A stretch of 64,000 bases of DNA from Phyto melanocephala. Lineage: Eukaryota; Arthropoda; Insecta; Diptera; Rhinophoridae. A program made the position numbers and the translations under genes. Numbering within the stretch: position 1 is the stretch's first letter; every line of letters begins with the position of its first letter. The stretch is from positions 107,230,515 to 107,294,514 of the forward strand of contig OW799237.1 of NCBI GenBank assembly GCA_941918925.1, given 5' to 3'. Below are positions 1 to 12,280 of this stretch, in pieces. The notes beneath the pieces were generated by a model that searched no databases, had not been told where the DNA came from, and saw only the letters and a program-made list of their open reading frames with translations.

Positions 1-21
1 GTTTTCATGAAAAGTAAACAT

Positions 22-148
22 TAACTGCGGTATTGATAAAAAATAATTTAGGTTTATTGAAGACTTATGCACAGACAAATTTCTGTGCAACATCTGTCCA
101 ATAAGCCTTTAATAAACCAAAAATATTTTTTTATGAATACGACAGTAA
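22..148. mobile_element. Decayed palindromic MITE (copy 1)
   Basis: The left arm (gcggtattgataaaaaata, then tttaggtttatt) pairs with the right arm (aataaacc, then a run ending ttatgaatacgaca). The structure and the middle part (acatctgtccaataagcc) match the better copy at 17954-18076, so this is an eroded copy of one foldback family. Confidence 0.6.
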
Positions 149-200
149 ATTATTAAATGTAAACAAAAACTTGATTATCGTGACAAATATTCAATAAAAA

Positions 201-1019
201 ACAAGTAAGAGCGCTATATTCGGCCGTGCCGAATCTTATATACCCTTCACAACGTGCAGTCATGCAATAACAGTAGTTTGTATCACCATTCATCCCATAT
301 GAAATATGTACATACATATATATAAAAACATCCCATTGTAAAATTATAAATTGACGTATGTTTGTTAAAAAAAAAATAAAAAAAAAATAAAAAATTAAAA
401 AAAATGAAAAAAAAATTAAAAAAATATAAAAAAAAAATAATTTAAATATATACAATAAATATAAAACAAAAAAAATAAAAAAAATTAAAAAAAATAAGAA
501 AAAATTATAATAAAAATATAAATAATATATTAAATAAAAAATAAAAAAATAAAAAAAATAAATTTTTTTTTTTTTGGCTCAGCTAGGATTCGATACCACG
601 TTTTCTCTAACCAGGGTACACGTTTGTAGGTATGTATGTTGTTGTTGTAATGTTGTTTTTGTGAAAAAAAAAATCGAGGTGGTCGTGGGTTTTTGCTCAT
701 ATCTCAGTTGTTTATGTACCGATGTTTCTGATTTTCAATACCGATCTACTCCCGAATATTTCTGATATTTTAATACCTCACACGGGTCCAAGCGATGTCG
801 GGGGGCTTCAAAAAGTTGATTTCAACATACACACGGACAGAGGGTCAGACGGACAGACGGTCAGATGGACAAACTGACAGACTGACAGAGCTTAATCGAC
901 TCCCCTATTCATAAGCTTTCAAAAAATATATACTTTATGGGGTCGGAAATGAAAATTGTAGAAATTTCACACGGAATGACAAACCTGTATATACCCTTTT
1001 TCACTGTGTGAAGGGTATA
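201..1019 (-). mobile_element. mini-me / Helentron-associated non-autonomous element (copy 1)
   Basis: Read on the minus strand, it starts TATACCCTTCAC and contains the conserved block TTTCCGACCCCATAAAGTA with a (TA)n. A core follows (AAGCTTATGAATAGGGGAGT), then a GTCY-rich run and a long A/T tract. It ends GTGAAGGGTATA, a TTCGGC/GCCGAA hairpin and CTCTTACTTGTTT. Subterminal inverted repeats plus a 3' hairpin and the TA-core-GTCY layout are the published hallmarks of mini-me/DINE-like Helentron derivatives. It has no coding capacity. Confidence 0.85.
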
Positions 1020-1317
1020 AAAATAACTATAACTTTTTGTCATATCCAAATATTGTTATAGAAACTATAATATGACAATCAGGGGCCAATGGCGGTCATT
1101 TTGTGGATTAATTAGAAAAAAAATCAAGTACTGTGAAAACTGAAAATACTCGCTTAAAGTGCATAAGATTCTACATCACTAGAAAAAAAAAACATCAACT
1201 AAGTAACGGTATTTTTTTGAGAAGCATTGAAATTAAAAATTGTTTGAAAAAACTGACAAAATTGGCAGAAAAAATGTTAAAAATTTTGTGTAAAAAAAAA
1301 TAAATTAAATCCTAGTT

Positions 1318-1570
1318 TTCCTTACTCGTCGCCTCCCTATACCCACAATATTTTGTGGGGAAAATCAGTTTGTTCTAAGAGTTGCCCACTTCAAATTTGG
1401 TGTGCCTCGCTATTGTAGTTCTGTAGATATAAGAAAATTTATAATTAATTTGTTTGGGGGAACATGTCTCCCCGTTCTATACCGCCAATACTTTGTGGGA
1501 AGAGCACATACATCAAATTTGGTGTCCCTTACTAATGTAGTTATTGAGATATGAATTAATCCGGGAAAAA
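1318..1570. repeat. Two-unit degenerate repeat
   Basis: Two units of about 130 bp each carry a CTCCCxxTCTATACC-type start, then AATAyTTTGTGGG, then a TCAAATTTGGTGTsCC block and a TAGTT..GAGATAT end. Such modules occur inside dipteran rolling-circle elements, but no end is visible here. Confidence 0.5.
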
Positions 1571-1655
1571 TGGTGATTTAACCCCACTGTGCATCGTGAT
1601 CATGTCGTAATCATGGGTTTTCTTTGCGTTTATTTTGCACAAAAATATTAATTTT

Positions 1656-2740
1656 TATATCCTTCACCTGGAGTGCCAAGGGTAAACGTATAATCCGCTT
1701 GTTATATTTACAAAATTAATTTTCGTCCCCATAAGTTACATGAAATATCTTTTTGTCCGTCTGTCTTTCTTTCAGTGTGTTGATTCAAATTAACTTTCAC
1801 AAGCCTCCAGATGTAGTATAGATAATTTTACCATAAAAATCAAAAAATTTCAGGAACGTTTGCTACTATTTGTAGGTATCAGATTAATAACAATAAACCA
1901 AGTTGTCAGGGTAAAATAAGGAGATAATTATTTTATACGATAGTTTAACCAAAACTTCAAAAAGTACTACTCAAGAAAATAAAAAATTTATAACTTTTAA
2001 ATACAATCTAGATGAATAATTTACAAAGTATTTTTAACACAAGTATTTAATTGTATTATCCAACAGTATCATATTCCTGTAGGGCCATTCGCGCAAAATT
2101 TTGTACAAATCGGTTCCAAATCGGCAAAGCTTAAGACAAAAATATTTTTTCTAAATAATATTAAAAAAATTAAATTAAAATTCAAACTCCTAATTTATTT
2201 TTGGACACGTTAAAGACACCAAAACAACAACCGTAGTCTCGAGTATTATCGCTAAGATAAACTAACAAATTTTACTGAGACCAACTGAGATATAAACACC
2301 AAAATACAACGGCTTTGTTCAGCTTCTAAACAAGCGAGAAGGTCACTATAAAGAAACTAAAATCCATGATGGTCGCTACTAAAAAATGGGGCATAATAAT
2401 TTTATATATGGGTCTAATCTAGAATTTAAAAAGGTACCCTCTACAGCCTAATAATTTTGGCACCAAATAAAAGAGTTTGACCAATAGATTACAATAAACT
2501 ATGAAAATTTGTTAAATCAAAGATGGCGTCCAAAACAAAATGCCGCATAATTTTTTTATCTCCATCATAATGGGTATCAAAAAAAAAGGGCTTAACAAGT
2601 ATAACACAGTCAACCATATACTAATTCAAAATCAAAGATGGCGTCAAAAAAATAAAGAAAAATGGCGTATTACATTAAATCTGAAAGAGTATTTTCAGGT
2701 TCGGCAGTGCCTAATAAATAAAGCAATCTAATGGTATTTT
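1656..2740 (+). mobile_element. Degenerate long Helentron-like element
   Basis: The 5' part reads TATATCCTTCACCTGGAGTG, with a degenerate CCCCATAA core and a GTCCGTCTGTCTTTC run (1735-1785), so it belongs to the mini-me group. Further on, the stretch 2080-2700 (blocks such as gacaccaaaacaa, ctgagatataaacacc and repeated aaagatggcgtc) has a parallel at 33280-33660, which also follows a mini-me 5' end. I cannot find the 3' hairpin, so the right border is approximate. Confidence 0.55.
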
Positions 2741-3356
2741 CTTTTCTAACAAACAATGTTGCCCTTTTATAGTTAAACACTTTTCAAAGGTCACCTGCAC
2801 CCTAACTGAATGCTACCTTTATAATCAGCAGAATGGAACAGAAGTTTTCACCTTTTTTACATGATAGCTGTACTTTTATGTAAAACTGCATTTCTTGCGT
2901 CCATTTTGATAATTTGGGAACATAAATTATTTTTAACCACTACAAAAACTTAATTCTCCTTTTTAATATCAACTGTTAAAAAGTGCAATATTCTAAAGCT
3001 TTGATTTTATTCAGGGTACGACATGTAACATTTTTTGTTATTTTTATGGCAACATTATTACAAAAGAACTTGTCACCCGTTTATAATATTGCATATTTTT
3101 AAGAAAATAACACAAAAGAACGCATAGGGCAGAATTAATGCAACATTTACGTCAGAAAAGAAAACACCATAAGAAACATAAATCCAAAACCCATTTAATG
3201 TTCATTAAGGGCAGATATCATTGTTTCTTTATATGTTTAATTAACTTTTTTTAATTTTCTCTCTTCGCCTCACTGCTTACATGGAAATCTTTATAAAAGT
3301 TTCCTTATAAAGTTATAAACATTTATTAAGAACCAAATTCAATTTCAATTTATTAG

Positions 3357-3370
3357 CCGCCAGGTGGCAG
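3357..3370 (+). promoter_or_regulatory. CTCF-like motif
   Basis: CCGCCAGGTGGCAG matches the CTCF core consensus at nearly every position and sits in otherwise repeat-free intronic DNA. Fly CTCF prefers a related AGGTGGCGC word. A single motif is only suggestive. Confidence 0.25.
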
Positions 3371-4599
3371 TTTTAATTCATTCATATGTCTCTCTGAGAA
3401 AGTGGCCAGTAACATTGTTAAATTGTACTAAAACTTTTGGCAAATGAAAACTTTTATTTAAAAACATTTAAATTTGTAAGCAATTGTTTGACAAAAATTT
3501 TTTAATCAATTCAAACAATTTTGTATTTTTGTTAGTATTTTTGCTGTTGTTGCTGTTTAAAAAGTCTTTTTGGCATAAACTTATAGTATTTGCCAATATG
3601 GCAGTGATTTGTTTTTTTTAATTATTGTGGTAATTGAATATTTTTAGGAGTACCGAACATGTGTGTGTTTAGTTTGTTAATTAAGAAAATATTGTAAAAA
3701 AAATTAAGTTAAAATAAAACGTTAAACCTCAGTTGTGGCATACGAGTGTGTGTGTGTTAAACAAAAATAATAAAATAAAATAAGCATGATTATTGAGCCA
3801 ACTTTTTAACTGGTAACTTAACGGTAATAAATGCAATTGGCCTAAAGTATATACGCAAGTTTGTGTGTGTGTGTCTATATATATTTGTCAAAAAAGGGCA
3901 GTTACTTTATGGCAACAACAATTTGTTTCTTTTCCAGGTAAATATGTATGTATGTACGTACTTATGTACATTTATGTACAGAGTATTAAGGTCTTCTTGC
4001 ATTTATTTTTGTTTTTTTTTTTTGCTTTTGATACTATTTGTGTCAAGAAAACTTTATATTTAAGAAATGAAATAAACAAATTAAAATGGGTCAATGACTT
4101 AAGCAAAAGTTAAAAATAATCATTAATTTTGTTTATATTAAATTTTAATTTTTGTTTTGTTGTTTTTCGGATTTTATCTGAATACCTTGAAAAATCCCTA
4201 AACAATTAAAATCACATGGGCTACGCAGGTCTTCTCTGTAATCATATTAATTGTGATTGCTTAAGGTATACTCTGTTGTTGTTACAAAAGGTTTGTATTC
4301 TTTTGTACTTTATGATTAAAAGAATTCTGTAGTTAAGTTTCGAAATGTTTTTATTAAGTTTCAGAGTCAAAGAGTTATTTTTTTTTGTTATTATTAAGGA
4401 ATTCGAAAAATTCTTTATAAATAAAAAATGTCGAACAAAGAATCCTGGTAAGAGAAATTTACCTTTTTCATTTCTTGTAGTTTTTCACGAATTTTTTTCT
4501 GTTGCTAAATTCATATTAAACCTCATTTGAATTAATTACAAGTTTAATCAAAATTATCATAATTTTTTTATTATTTGCAATTTCGTTATCACTTAAACA

Positions 4600-5835
4600 A
4601 TTCATCCACAAAAACTCACTGATTGATGTGTTTTATGGACTGGTGGCATTATTGGTCTATATTTCTTTAAAATTAATGCTGGTTAGAACGCTATACAGCC
4701 ATGATTACTGACTTTTTTGTTCATCATTTGAACAACCACGATATGCAGGATCTGTGGTTTCAACAACACGGTGCAACATGTCACACAGCTTGTGCCACAA
4801 TTGATTTATTAGAGCAAACCTTGATAATCGCATGCTTTCACCTTTAGAACCCATGAATCAGCCTCCAAGTTTGTGTAATTTAACGCCACTAAAATTTTTC
4901 CTGTGGGAATATATGAAGTCGCTAATCTACGCCGATAAGTCCGAAATGATTGACCACTTGGAGGAGAATATGTGTTAGAAAACAAACGTTGGTAAAAGTC
5001 ATCGAAAATTTAACCTGTTGATTAGACAGCGTCCGAACTAGATGTGGTGTTCATATCCCACACGCAAAGAAAAACCATGGTTACGACATGATCACGACGG
5101 TCATATTATTTTTTCTAAAACAATATTTGGTTGTCGAAAACAAGAAATAGTTATTTTTGTTTGATTTCATCATTAATTTTGTCATGATAATCAAGCATTT
5201 ATTTGAATTGTATCATTTAATGATTACTTTTCGTAAAAATTTCAAAATGGTTATCATTTAAAAATAGTATGATTTAAAAAAATTTATTTGACAAAAATAA
5301 CATTATATTCAAAATCATTAAAAATTAAAAATAATCATTAAATAATAAGTCAGACAACAGTATGATTTCTTTTTAATAATAATTTGATTTCAATTGTTCT
5401 TCTTCTTGCTGAATAAATTTTTATTATTTTAAAAGTTTGAGATGTAAAAAAAGAAACAAAAATTTTGAAAAATTAAAGAAAATTTAAAAATAAACGATAA
5501 AATGTAAAAAAATATTGGTAAAAAATTGCAATTAAATTGGTGAGTACAAGCAATATGTGCATGTTACAGCAAAAGACAATAATTTGCCGTAAAAAAGCAA
5601 AGATTGTTGATTTCAATTGTAGTCATATATATGATTATTGAATGATGATTAATTTAAACATAATAATGATAACTGGTAACCATTATTATTTTAAACATAA
5701 TCATACAATTCAATCATAGTATGTTGCTCTTCGATTATGGTTACCACAACAATATTTTTTCTTTGCGTGCAGAAGTCATATTTAAATTTAAATACCAGAA
5801 GATTATATTTCGAATAAAGTAAATTTGATGTAAAT
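4600..5835 (+). pseudogene. mariner-like transposase remnant, split by a TIR element
   Basis: Translated fragments in order read LWTGGIIGLYFFK, then ERYTAMITDFF, then LWFQQHGATCHTACATIDLL, then LCNLTPLKFFLWEYMKSLIY, and finally, after the insertion, EVIFKFKY. These follow the catalytic domain of the same Tc1/mariner lineage as the copy at 52106-53034. The second catalytic Asp is His (QQH) and the third is Asn (CN), and there are stops and frameshifts, so it is dead. The C-terminus is interrupted between CGVHIP and EVIFK by the element at 5061-5769. Removing the insert restores an unbroken reading frame. Confidence 0.8.
5061..5769. mobile_element. TIR element inserted in a mariner remnant
   Basis: The ends are CACGCAAAGAAAAA and TTTTTCTTTGCGTG, with partial pairing continuing inward (GGTTACGACATGATC against GGTTACCATAATC). 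It is flanked by CA on both sides (5059-5060 and 5770-5771), consistent with a 2-bp target duplication. The interior is AT-rich with many ATGATT/AATCAT words and no ORF. The superfamily is unclear. Confidence 0.7.
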
Positions 5836-5889
5836 TTTAAAAATTTATAATTTTTTTTATTCCATTTAAAAATCTTTACCTCTTTAAAA

Positions 5890-6912
5890 GAACACCCTTT
5901 ACTTTCAAGGTAGGATAAATGTTCAACGTCTTTGTAGGCAGTACCGTTAAGGCAAAGAGGTGATTAAACGTTTGTTACACTACGCATTAATTTGGTATTC
6001 TTGTGTTCAATGTTGCTCAAACAGTGTGCCATTAAACATATGTTCTCAGCATAGTCTATGTCATTCAGCATTTGAATGAGATTCCATTGAATTCCGTTTA
6101 AGGCTTAAATGTTGGTTTTTTTTTTTATGTCGTGATCCAGAATTAATTATAGGTTATTGACAGAATACAGTCTTGTTTGACACTGGTTGTTGCTATAAAA
6201 GGCAGGTTTTCATTTCCGCTATAGTGAATGCAACTTGTAAAGTTTCTTCCAAGATCTCCTATAAGATCTACAATTTTAGTCGAAATGCCTTTAACGGTTA
6301 GAATATTCCACAGAACGTCGCGTGAGACTGTTTCAGAATTTCTTTCACAGCACACAAATACATAGCTAAATATGTGTGATGTTTATTCGTACATGATTCT
6401 CGAGGTGTAAATCCGGTCTCTTCACGAAGAAGCATTGTCTCTACTGTCGATTTTATTCTGTCATGCATCAGTGTTGCTACTAATTTTGTTATAAAATTAA
6501 ACAAAGTTATTCTCCTCCAGCTTTTAAATACATTCCTTTTGATCACTTTTCTTTGAGAATGTGATGGCAACACCTTCCTTTCTTCCACACATCAGTAATT
6601 TACCCTGTTATCAAACCATTTTTTTATAATTGGAGTAAGTATTTCTGCTAATGTTGAGGCAACAGTTTGACTTTGGTATGTTATTAGGACCGACGGATTT
6701 TCCATTTCCTATCTATGCTAGTGCCGTAAAGATTTCATTATTAGAAGGAGTAGTTGTGGTAGTGTCTTGTCTTTGATTGCGTCTTGTGGATAATGACAGT
6801 TAAAGGGTACCGTATGAGTTTGGTGTAGATTGATTTTCGGAAAAAAAATTATTTCTCCGAACCAGTTGTTGGTCAGAGGCTGTGATTTTTTTAATTTTAA
6901 AATGAGAAAATA
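5890..6912 (-). pseudogene. Non-LTR retrotransposon reverse transcriptase remnant
   Basis: Minus-strand fragments follow the usual RT order. SWRRITLFNFITKLVATLMH is the NWRGITLL motif, and REETGFTPRESCTNKHHTYL is the EQAGFR-x-RSCTD motif. DVLWNILTVKGISTKIVDLI and SVKQDCILS (the G-x-KQGCILSP motif) follow, and GIQWNLIQMLNDIDYAENIC holds the active site. The catalytic pair of the YADD box is changed to YAEN, and several stops are present. It belongs to the same LINE type as 58330-61130. It carries no endonuclease or clear 3' end. Confidence 0.85.
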
Positions 6913-7321
6913 AATCATATGGCTGTCAGATCTGACAATTATAATGTCATTTGTTTATGCTTCTAGTTGGTCATTTTGTCGTAAATAGACTAACGTATGA
7001 ACACGCCAACAAATTGAGGAAATATATTTCAAAAAACTTGGAAATTTTTTTGAATGCAACCGTGTTTTCTCTTCGCAATGTTCAGTTTAGCCTTAATAAC
7101 GAAAGTAAAATTTAGGAGAATTTTCTTATTCACGAAAAAATAAAAATCGGTGTCGAATAAGTGTTACGGCCCAGTAAAATTTTTAAATTTTTATAAAAAC
7201 AATAATACTTTTAGCCAGCGTGTATCAAAAGGTTAGTGAAAGGATATTTTTATATCTCGAATTATTTTTTTCCTCTGATATGTATTAGATGTGGCAGCCA
7301 TAAAACAAACAATTCATATAT

Positions 7322-7743
7322 GTGACCTTCTCTGAGAAGAGAGACCTAGTATGTCGAAAAACGGGTTTGGACTTAAGATTGGATTCTGGTACCTAAAAGG
7401 GTGTAGAATAAAATGAAATGAGTTAGATTTCTGATAAAAATTTATTTACCCCATAAAAACGTACAAAACGAACACTGGTTGTAGCTTAAGAATCAAGTAT
7501 TTGAGATCATTACAAATAGAGCAGCAACAATAGCAAAGGTATTGTCACAGTAAAAGCGAAAAACATACGTCACCACACAGGCATGACGTCACCAAAGTCG
7601 GCACCCAATCATAACTAACCCCACCAAATCGCATATCCCAACTGCAGCTGTCATTTACAGTGATAATGCGTTATGAACTTTAAGTTCGTTTTTCTCAAAA
7701 CTTCACTTTCACACACTAGGTCCCTTTTCACGGAGAAGGTCAC
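7322..7743. mobile_element. MITE with ~30-bp terminal inverted repeats
   Basis: The left end GTGACCTTCTCTGAGAAGAG, continuing to GACCTAGT, pairs with the right end ACTAGGTCCCTTTTCACGGA, continuing to GAAGGTCAC. Both flanks read ATATAT, which could be a 6-bp target duplication or an extension of the palindrome. It is non-coding. The interior holds TGACGTCA/TGACGTC words that appear fortuitous. Confidence 0.8.
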
Positions 7744-8312
7744 ATATATTTTTATAAAATGTTATCCCTCTTTTAAAGTAAGCTGGATCCATTGGTAAGC
7801 TTGATCCGTGCTTGGTCCGCGCTTGCTTTTAGTGTTGGTTGATTTTGTTGCATTGTTTAGTTGATTTTAGTTCGTGTTTTTATTTTGCAGTGAAATCTGT
7901 TTGTGTTTTATTAGTTTTAACCATGACTCTGTAATACATGGTTATGACCCTCACCTTAAACATGCACACAAAATAATTATTTTTATTTTTTTTTTTAATT
8001 TATTAAAAAAAGAAATGACAAAATAATTTAAGAAGTATTAAACAATCCAAACTTAATGTTTATAATAATACAAGGCTTTTTGACAGAAAAAATTTTTCAA
8101 GGTTTTACTTTTATTAATAACTGTATAAGCTGCAAAACACATTTTTCTTTACTTAAATATTATTTCCGTTTTTGTTTTTAGTTCGATTTTATGTTAAAGC
8201 GTGTTTTTGTTTATTATTTTTTTAAATAAATACAATTAATTATGTAACATAGTTAAAATATAACGTTAGTTTTTTCTCTTTACAACAACAAACAGAAATA
8301 ATTTGACTCTTT

Positions 8313-8937
8313 TTATACCCTTCACCTGTGGCGCACAAGGGTATATATAGCTTTGTCATTCCGTTTGTAATTTCTACAATTTTCATTTCCGACCCCATAA
8401 AGTATATATTTTCTGAAAGCTTATGAATAGAGGAGTCGATTAAGCCCTGACCGTCTGTCCGTCTATTCTCTATATGGTATCAATCTCTTGGAAATATCCA
8501 TAACTTTCTGAGATATGAGCAAAAAACCACGACCACCTCGTTTTTTTCACAATTACAACAACAACCTACATACATACTGGTTAAAGTAAACGTGGCATCG
8601 AATTTCAGGTGAGCTAAAAAAATTGTATTTTATTTTATTTAGTATATATTTTATATTTTATTTTTTTTTTATATATATTTTTTTTTAATTATTTTAAAAA
8701 ATTATTTTAAAAAAATTTTTTAAATTTTTCTTTTTTAATTTTTTTTTGTAATTTTTTTTATTATTTTTTTTTATTTTTAATATATTTTTTTTTGTATTTT
8801 TTTTTTTTTATTTATTTTTACATGTGTGTACGTATTTTATATGAGATGAATGGTGATACAAACAATTGATATTGCATGACTAAACCTTGTGAAGGGTATA
8901 TAAGATTTGGCAGGGCCGAATATAGCACTGTTACTTG
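8313..8937 (+). mobile_element. mini-me / Helentron-associated element (copy 2)
   Basis: It starts TATACCCTTCACCTGTGGCG, contains the CCGACCCCATAAAGTATATA core and GTCTGTCCGTCTA, then a T/A tract. It ends GTGAAGGGTATATAAGATTT, a GGC-AG-GGCCGAA hairpin and TTACTTGTTT. The full layout is preserved, with a slightly decayed hairpin. Confidence 0.85.
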
Positions 8938-9300
8938 TTTAATTTTTTTTTGGTATCATGAAGGCTGAAATAGAAAAATTGTTGGCAGCATCAGAAGTAG
9001 AAAAAATAAAATATTAAAAAGATATTGAAGTTTAGCTAAATTTTGGACCGTTTGTTTCATAATGTTGGAAATTTATGTTTTTTTTTTTAAACGTAATAAA
9101 GTAGAGTTGAGTAAATTTACACACTTAGTAGTATGACGTTGAAGAGAGTAATAAAAAATTGCAGTAAAACTAGAGCAATAGTTGTTAAAAGCTCTTCTGT
9201 TTCAAAAGCATGCAAATGTCAATATTAAAGCAGTAGGTAGAAAGAGTAGTCAAAGTAAAAGAATTGTAAATTTCAAAAGGATCTCTTAAGATGATTTTAT

Positions 9301-9620
9301 TTATACCCTTTACACAGCAGTGTAAAAGGGTATATATAAGTTTGTCGATCTGTTTGTAATTTCAATAATATTAATTAGAGTTGCTATAAAGTATATATAT
9401 TTTGAATCCTTATAGATAGAGAAATTAATTTATCTGTGTCCGTATGTCCGTGTAAAAGTTGAAATCTACTTGTTGAAGTCCCCACATACACCTTAGACTC
9501 TTATATGGTAACATTTTATCAGATATTTTTTGCGAGAATTTCAATTAGATGGGCATATTACGAGCTGAGATATGAGCAAAAGAACACGATTACTTCTGGT
9601 TTTTACCCAAGCAAAATCAG
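9301..9620 (+). mobile_element. Truncated mini-me / Helentron element (copy 3)
   Basis: The 5' end TATACCCTTTACACAGCAGT, a degenerate TAAAGTATATATATTTTGAA core and GTGTCCGTATGTCCG are present. The element stops near 9620 with no 3' hairpin. Confidence 0.7.
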
Positions 9621-9876
9621 ATTTTCCCGCATTTATATAACTTTTTTACTCGTTTATTAAATGCAACTAAATATAAGATTACATGTAAGAACATTAATGG
9701 AAAATATAGCTTCAATCGGCTTATTATCGTTTGATATATTGACAAAATTAAAAATTTTTTATTGAGATTGCTATAACAAAAATTGGATTCAAAGAACAAT
9801 AACAACAAAAGCCAGCTGTAGCTGATACACACCTAATTAAATGTGTATAAACATACACATGGCACAAACTGTGTTG

Positions 9877-10720
9877 TTATACCATTCACAAAGTGAGAAA
9901 TGGTATACATATATAGGTTTGTCATTCAGTGTGAAATTTCTACAATTTTCATTTCCGACCCCATAAAGTATATATTTTCTGAAAGCTTATAAATAGGAGA
10001 GTCGATTAAGCTCTGTCAGTCTGTCAGTCTGTCCATCTGACCGTCTGACCGTCTGTCCGTGTGTATGTTGAAATCAACTTTTTGAAGCCTCCCGACATCG
10101 CTTGGACCCGGGTGAGGTATTAAAATATCAGAAATATTCGGGAGTAGATCGGTATTGAAAATCAGAAACATCGGTACATAAACCACTGAGATATGAGTAA
10201 AAATCCACGACCACCTCGATTTTTTTTCACAAAAACATTACAACAACAACATACATACGTATAAACGTGTATACTGGTTAGAGAAAACGTGGCATAAAAT
10301 CCCAGCTGAGCCAAAAAAAATTTTTTTTAAATATTTTTTTTTAATTTTTTTTTTTATTTTTTTTTTTATTGTTTTTTTATTTTTTATTTAATATATTATT
10401 TATATTTTTATTATTTTTTTTTATAAATTTTTTTTAAATTTTTTTTTTAATTTTGTTTTTGTTTTATATTTATTATATATATTTTAATTATTTTTAAAAA
10501 AAAATTTTTTTAAAATTTTTTTTTTAAATTTTTTATTTTTTATTTTTTTTTTATTTTTTCTGTTAACATACATACGTAAAGTTATATTTTTTAAATGGGT
10601 TGTTTTTATATATGTATGTACGTATTTCATATGGGGAATGGTGATACAAACTACGGTATTGCATGACGTTGTGAAGGGTATATAAGATTCGGCATGGCCG
10701 AATATAGCGCTCTTACTTGT
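9877..10720 (+). mobile_element. mini-me / Helentron-associated element (copy 4)
   Basis: It starts TATACCATTCACAAAGTGAG, carries CCGACCCCATAAAGTATATA and a long GTCTGTCAG/GTCCATC/GTCTGACC run (10010-10070), then a ~230-bp T-rich tract. It ends GTGAAGGGTATATAAGATTC, a GGCATGGCC hairpin and GCTCTTACTTGT. The apparent minus-strand ORF over its T tract is a low-complexity artefact. Confidence 0.85.
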
Positions 10721-11785
10721 TGAGAATTTTTGAAAAAGTATTGTATAAGAAAAAGTTGTATGAAAAATGTCACACTTTTTTTGATGAATTTTATTTATAA
10801 AACGTTTAAAAAAATAAAAGTACAACTCAAACAAAATATAAAACAAAAAGGTATTAATTTCAAATGCAATTCTAACATACATATGAATGTATATATGTGA
10901 ACATGGGTATAGATCATAGATGCCCAAAAATGTTTTGGTGAGAGAATTTTAAAGTACAGTGCTATGAAAAAGTAAGCTCACAGTTTTTTTATAAAAATTT
11001 TGTCACCAAAAATTTTTTTGGTTTTTAAAAATTCAAATTAATGCAATTCGCACTGAATTTGCTATTTTTGAGTTTAAAAAAAAATAAGCGTCAAGATTTC
11101 CATTAAAATTTAATGATAGAAATTGTTTAAGGTGTAAAAAACTAATAAAAATTCGGCAAACACTGAATTTATTATTTTTTTGTTTGTTAAAATGGAAAAT
11201 TTTCAATAAATTTTGCAGTTTTAAAAATGACTTTTTAAAAATAAAATATTTTTCTAATACCATCATAATTTTTTTACGCACTGCACTGTGTTTGAATAAA
11301 TATCAACACAAACGCTAAACATGTGCACACGTCGCTGTTTCATGGACGACTTAATTAAAGAGCATTTCAAAAATAAGGTGGGGTTAAAAACAATTGTTTG
11401 ATGAAATTGGGCACCTATGGTATAGATAGACATTCTATTGGTACTAAAACTAAAAAATTACAGTAACGATTTCAGTAAATTTTACTGAATTAAATTTTAG
11501 TAAAAAAAAAAGTAAAAATGTATTGTAATACATTAACAATTATTTAATTCAGAACCCCCTTTTGTATTTTGTATTAGAAGTGTGGTTTACCTGGGAGCAC
11601 AATTTCTGTTGTATCGGTTGTATTGTTAAACGACATTTAATATTTTACGTCAGGCAAATAAAAATTCAACCGGAGAAAAAGTCGCAACGAAATTAAAAAA
11701 GTCGAAAAAAATTAGCTGAGTTTAAGTCACACAAAGTTCGCCAAAAACTGGTCAAATTGCGACTGGAGTAGAAGAACGGTAACCC

Positions 11786-11892
11786 TGGTACGAATGTAGG
11801 TAGGTAGGAAAGGGGGATGCAGAAAGCAGTATCTGCCTCCTACACCCACACTCGGAGACCAATAAGGTCCATTGCGTTATGGTACGAATGTA
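11786..11892 (+). mobile_element. Short retroposon flanked by a 13-bp target duplication
   Basis: TGGTACGAATGTA occurs at 11786-11798 and again at 11880-11892. Between the copies is an ~80-bp unit (ggtaggtaggaaagggggat, cagtatctgcctcctacacc, ggagaccaataaggtccatt). Flanking direct repeats of this length point to LINE-dependent retroposition. No tRNA boxes are evident. Confidence 0.65.
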
Positions 11893-12094
11893 TGTAGTGC
11901 AGACTTCCTCAGACGTATTGTTGAAATAGTGAAGTTTTTCGCTTGTTCACTGTACGTCGTACGAACATGATCACATACAGATTGTACAAACATGATGACT
12001 TGCCATTAAGCAACACCAACATAGATTGAGAAAATATAAATAAGAAACAAATTTAAGAAAATCTGCAGTACAAACAACTTTTATGTATGTGCTT

Positions 12095-12147
12095 TTGTAA
12101 AGGGTATATAAGATTTGACACAGCCGAATATAGCGCTTTACATGTTT
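12095..12147 (+). mobile_element. Isolated mini-me / Helentron 3' end
   Basis: AAGGGTATATAAGATTTGAC, then CAGCCGAATATAGCGC and TTTACATGTTT reproduce the hairpin end of the family. The 5' part is not recognisable upstream (11900-12090). Confidence 0.6.
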
Positions 12148-12280
12148 TTCTATGTAACGAGTTTTATTTTACGAAATGCTTTAGTATAAACCGCTGTTTG
12201 CTATGAAGGCACAAAAAAAACATTTAATTTAACATAAAAAAACTTTTAGCCAACTCTTTTGGAATTGGTATAATTTAAAA

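Noticed and set aside
10484..10927. 147-codon minus-strand ORF, and a similar 100-codon ORF at 153-455
   Set aside because: Both lie on the poly-A/T tract and tail of mini-me elements; the peptides are Phe/Lys/Ile low complexity and the frames cross the element's end.
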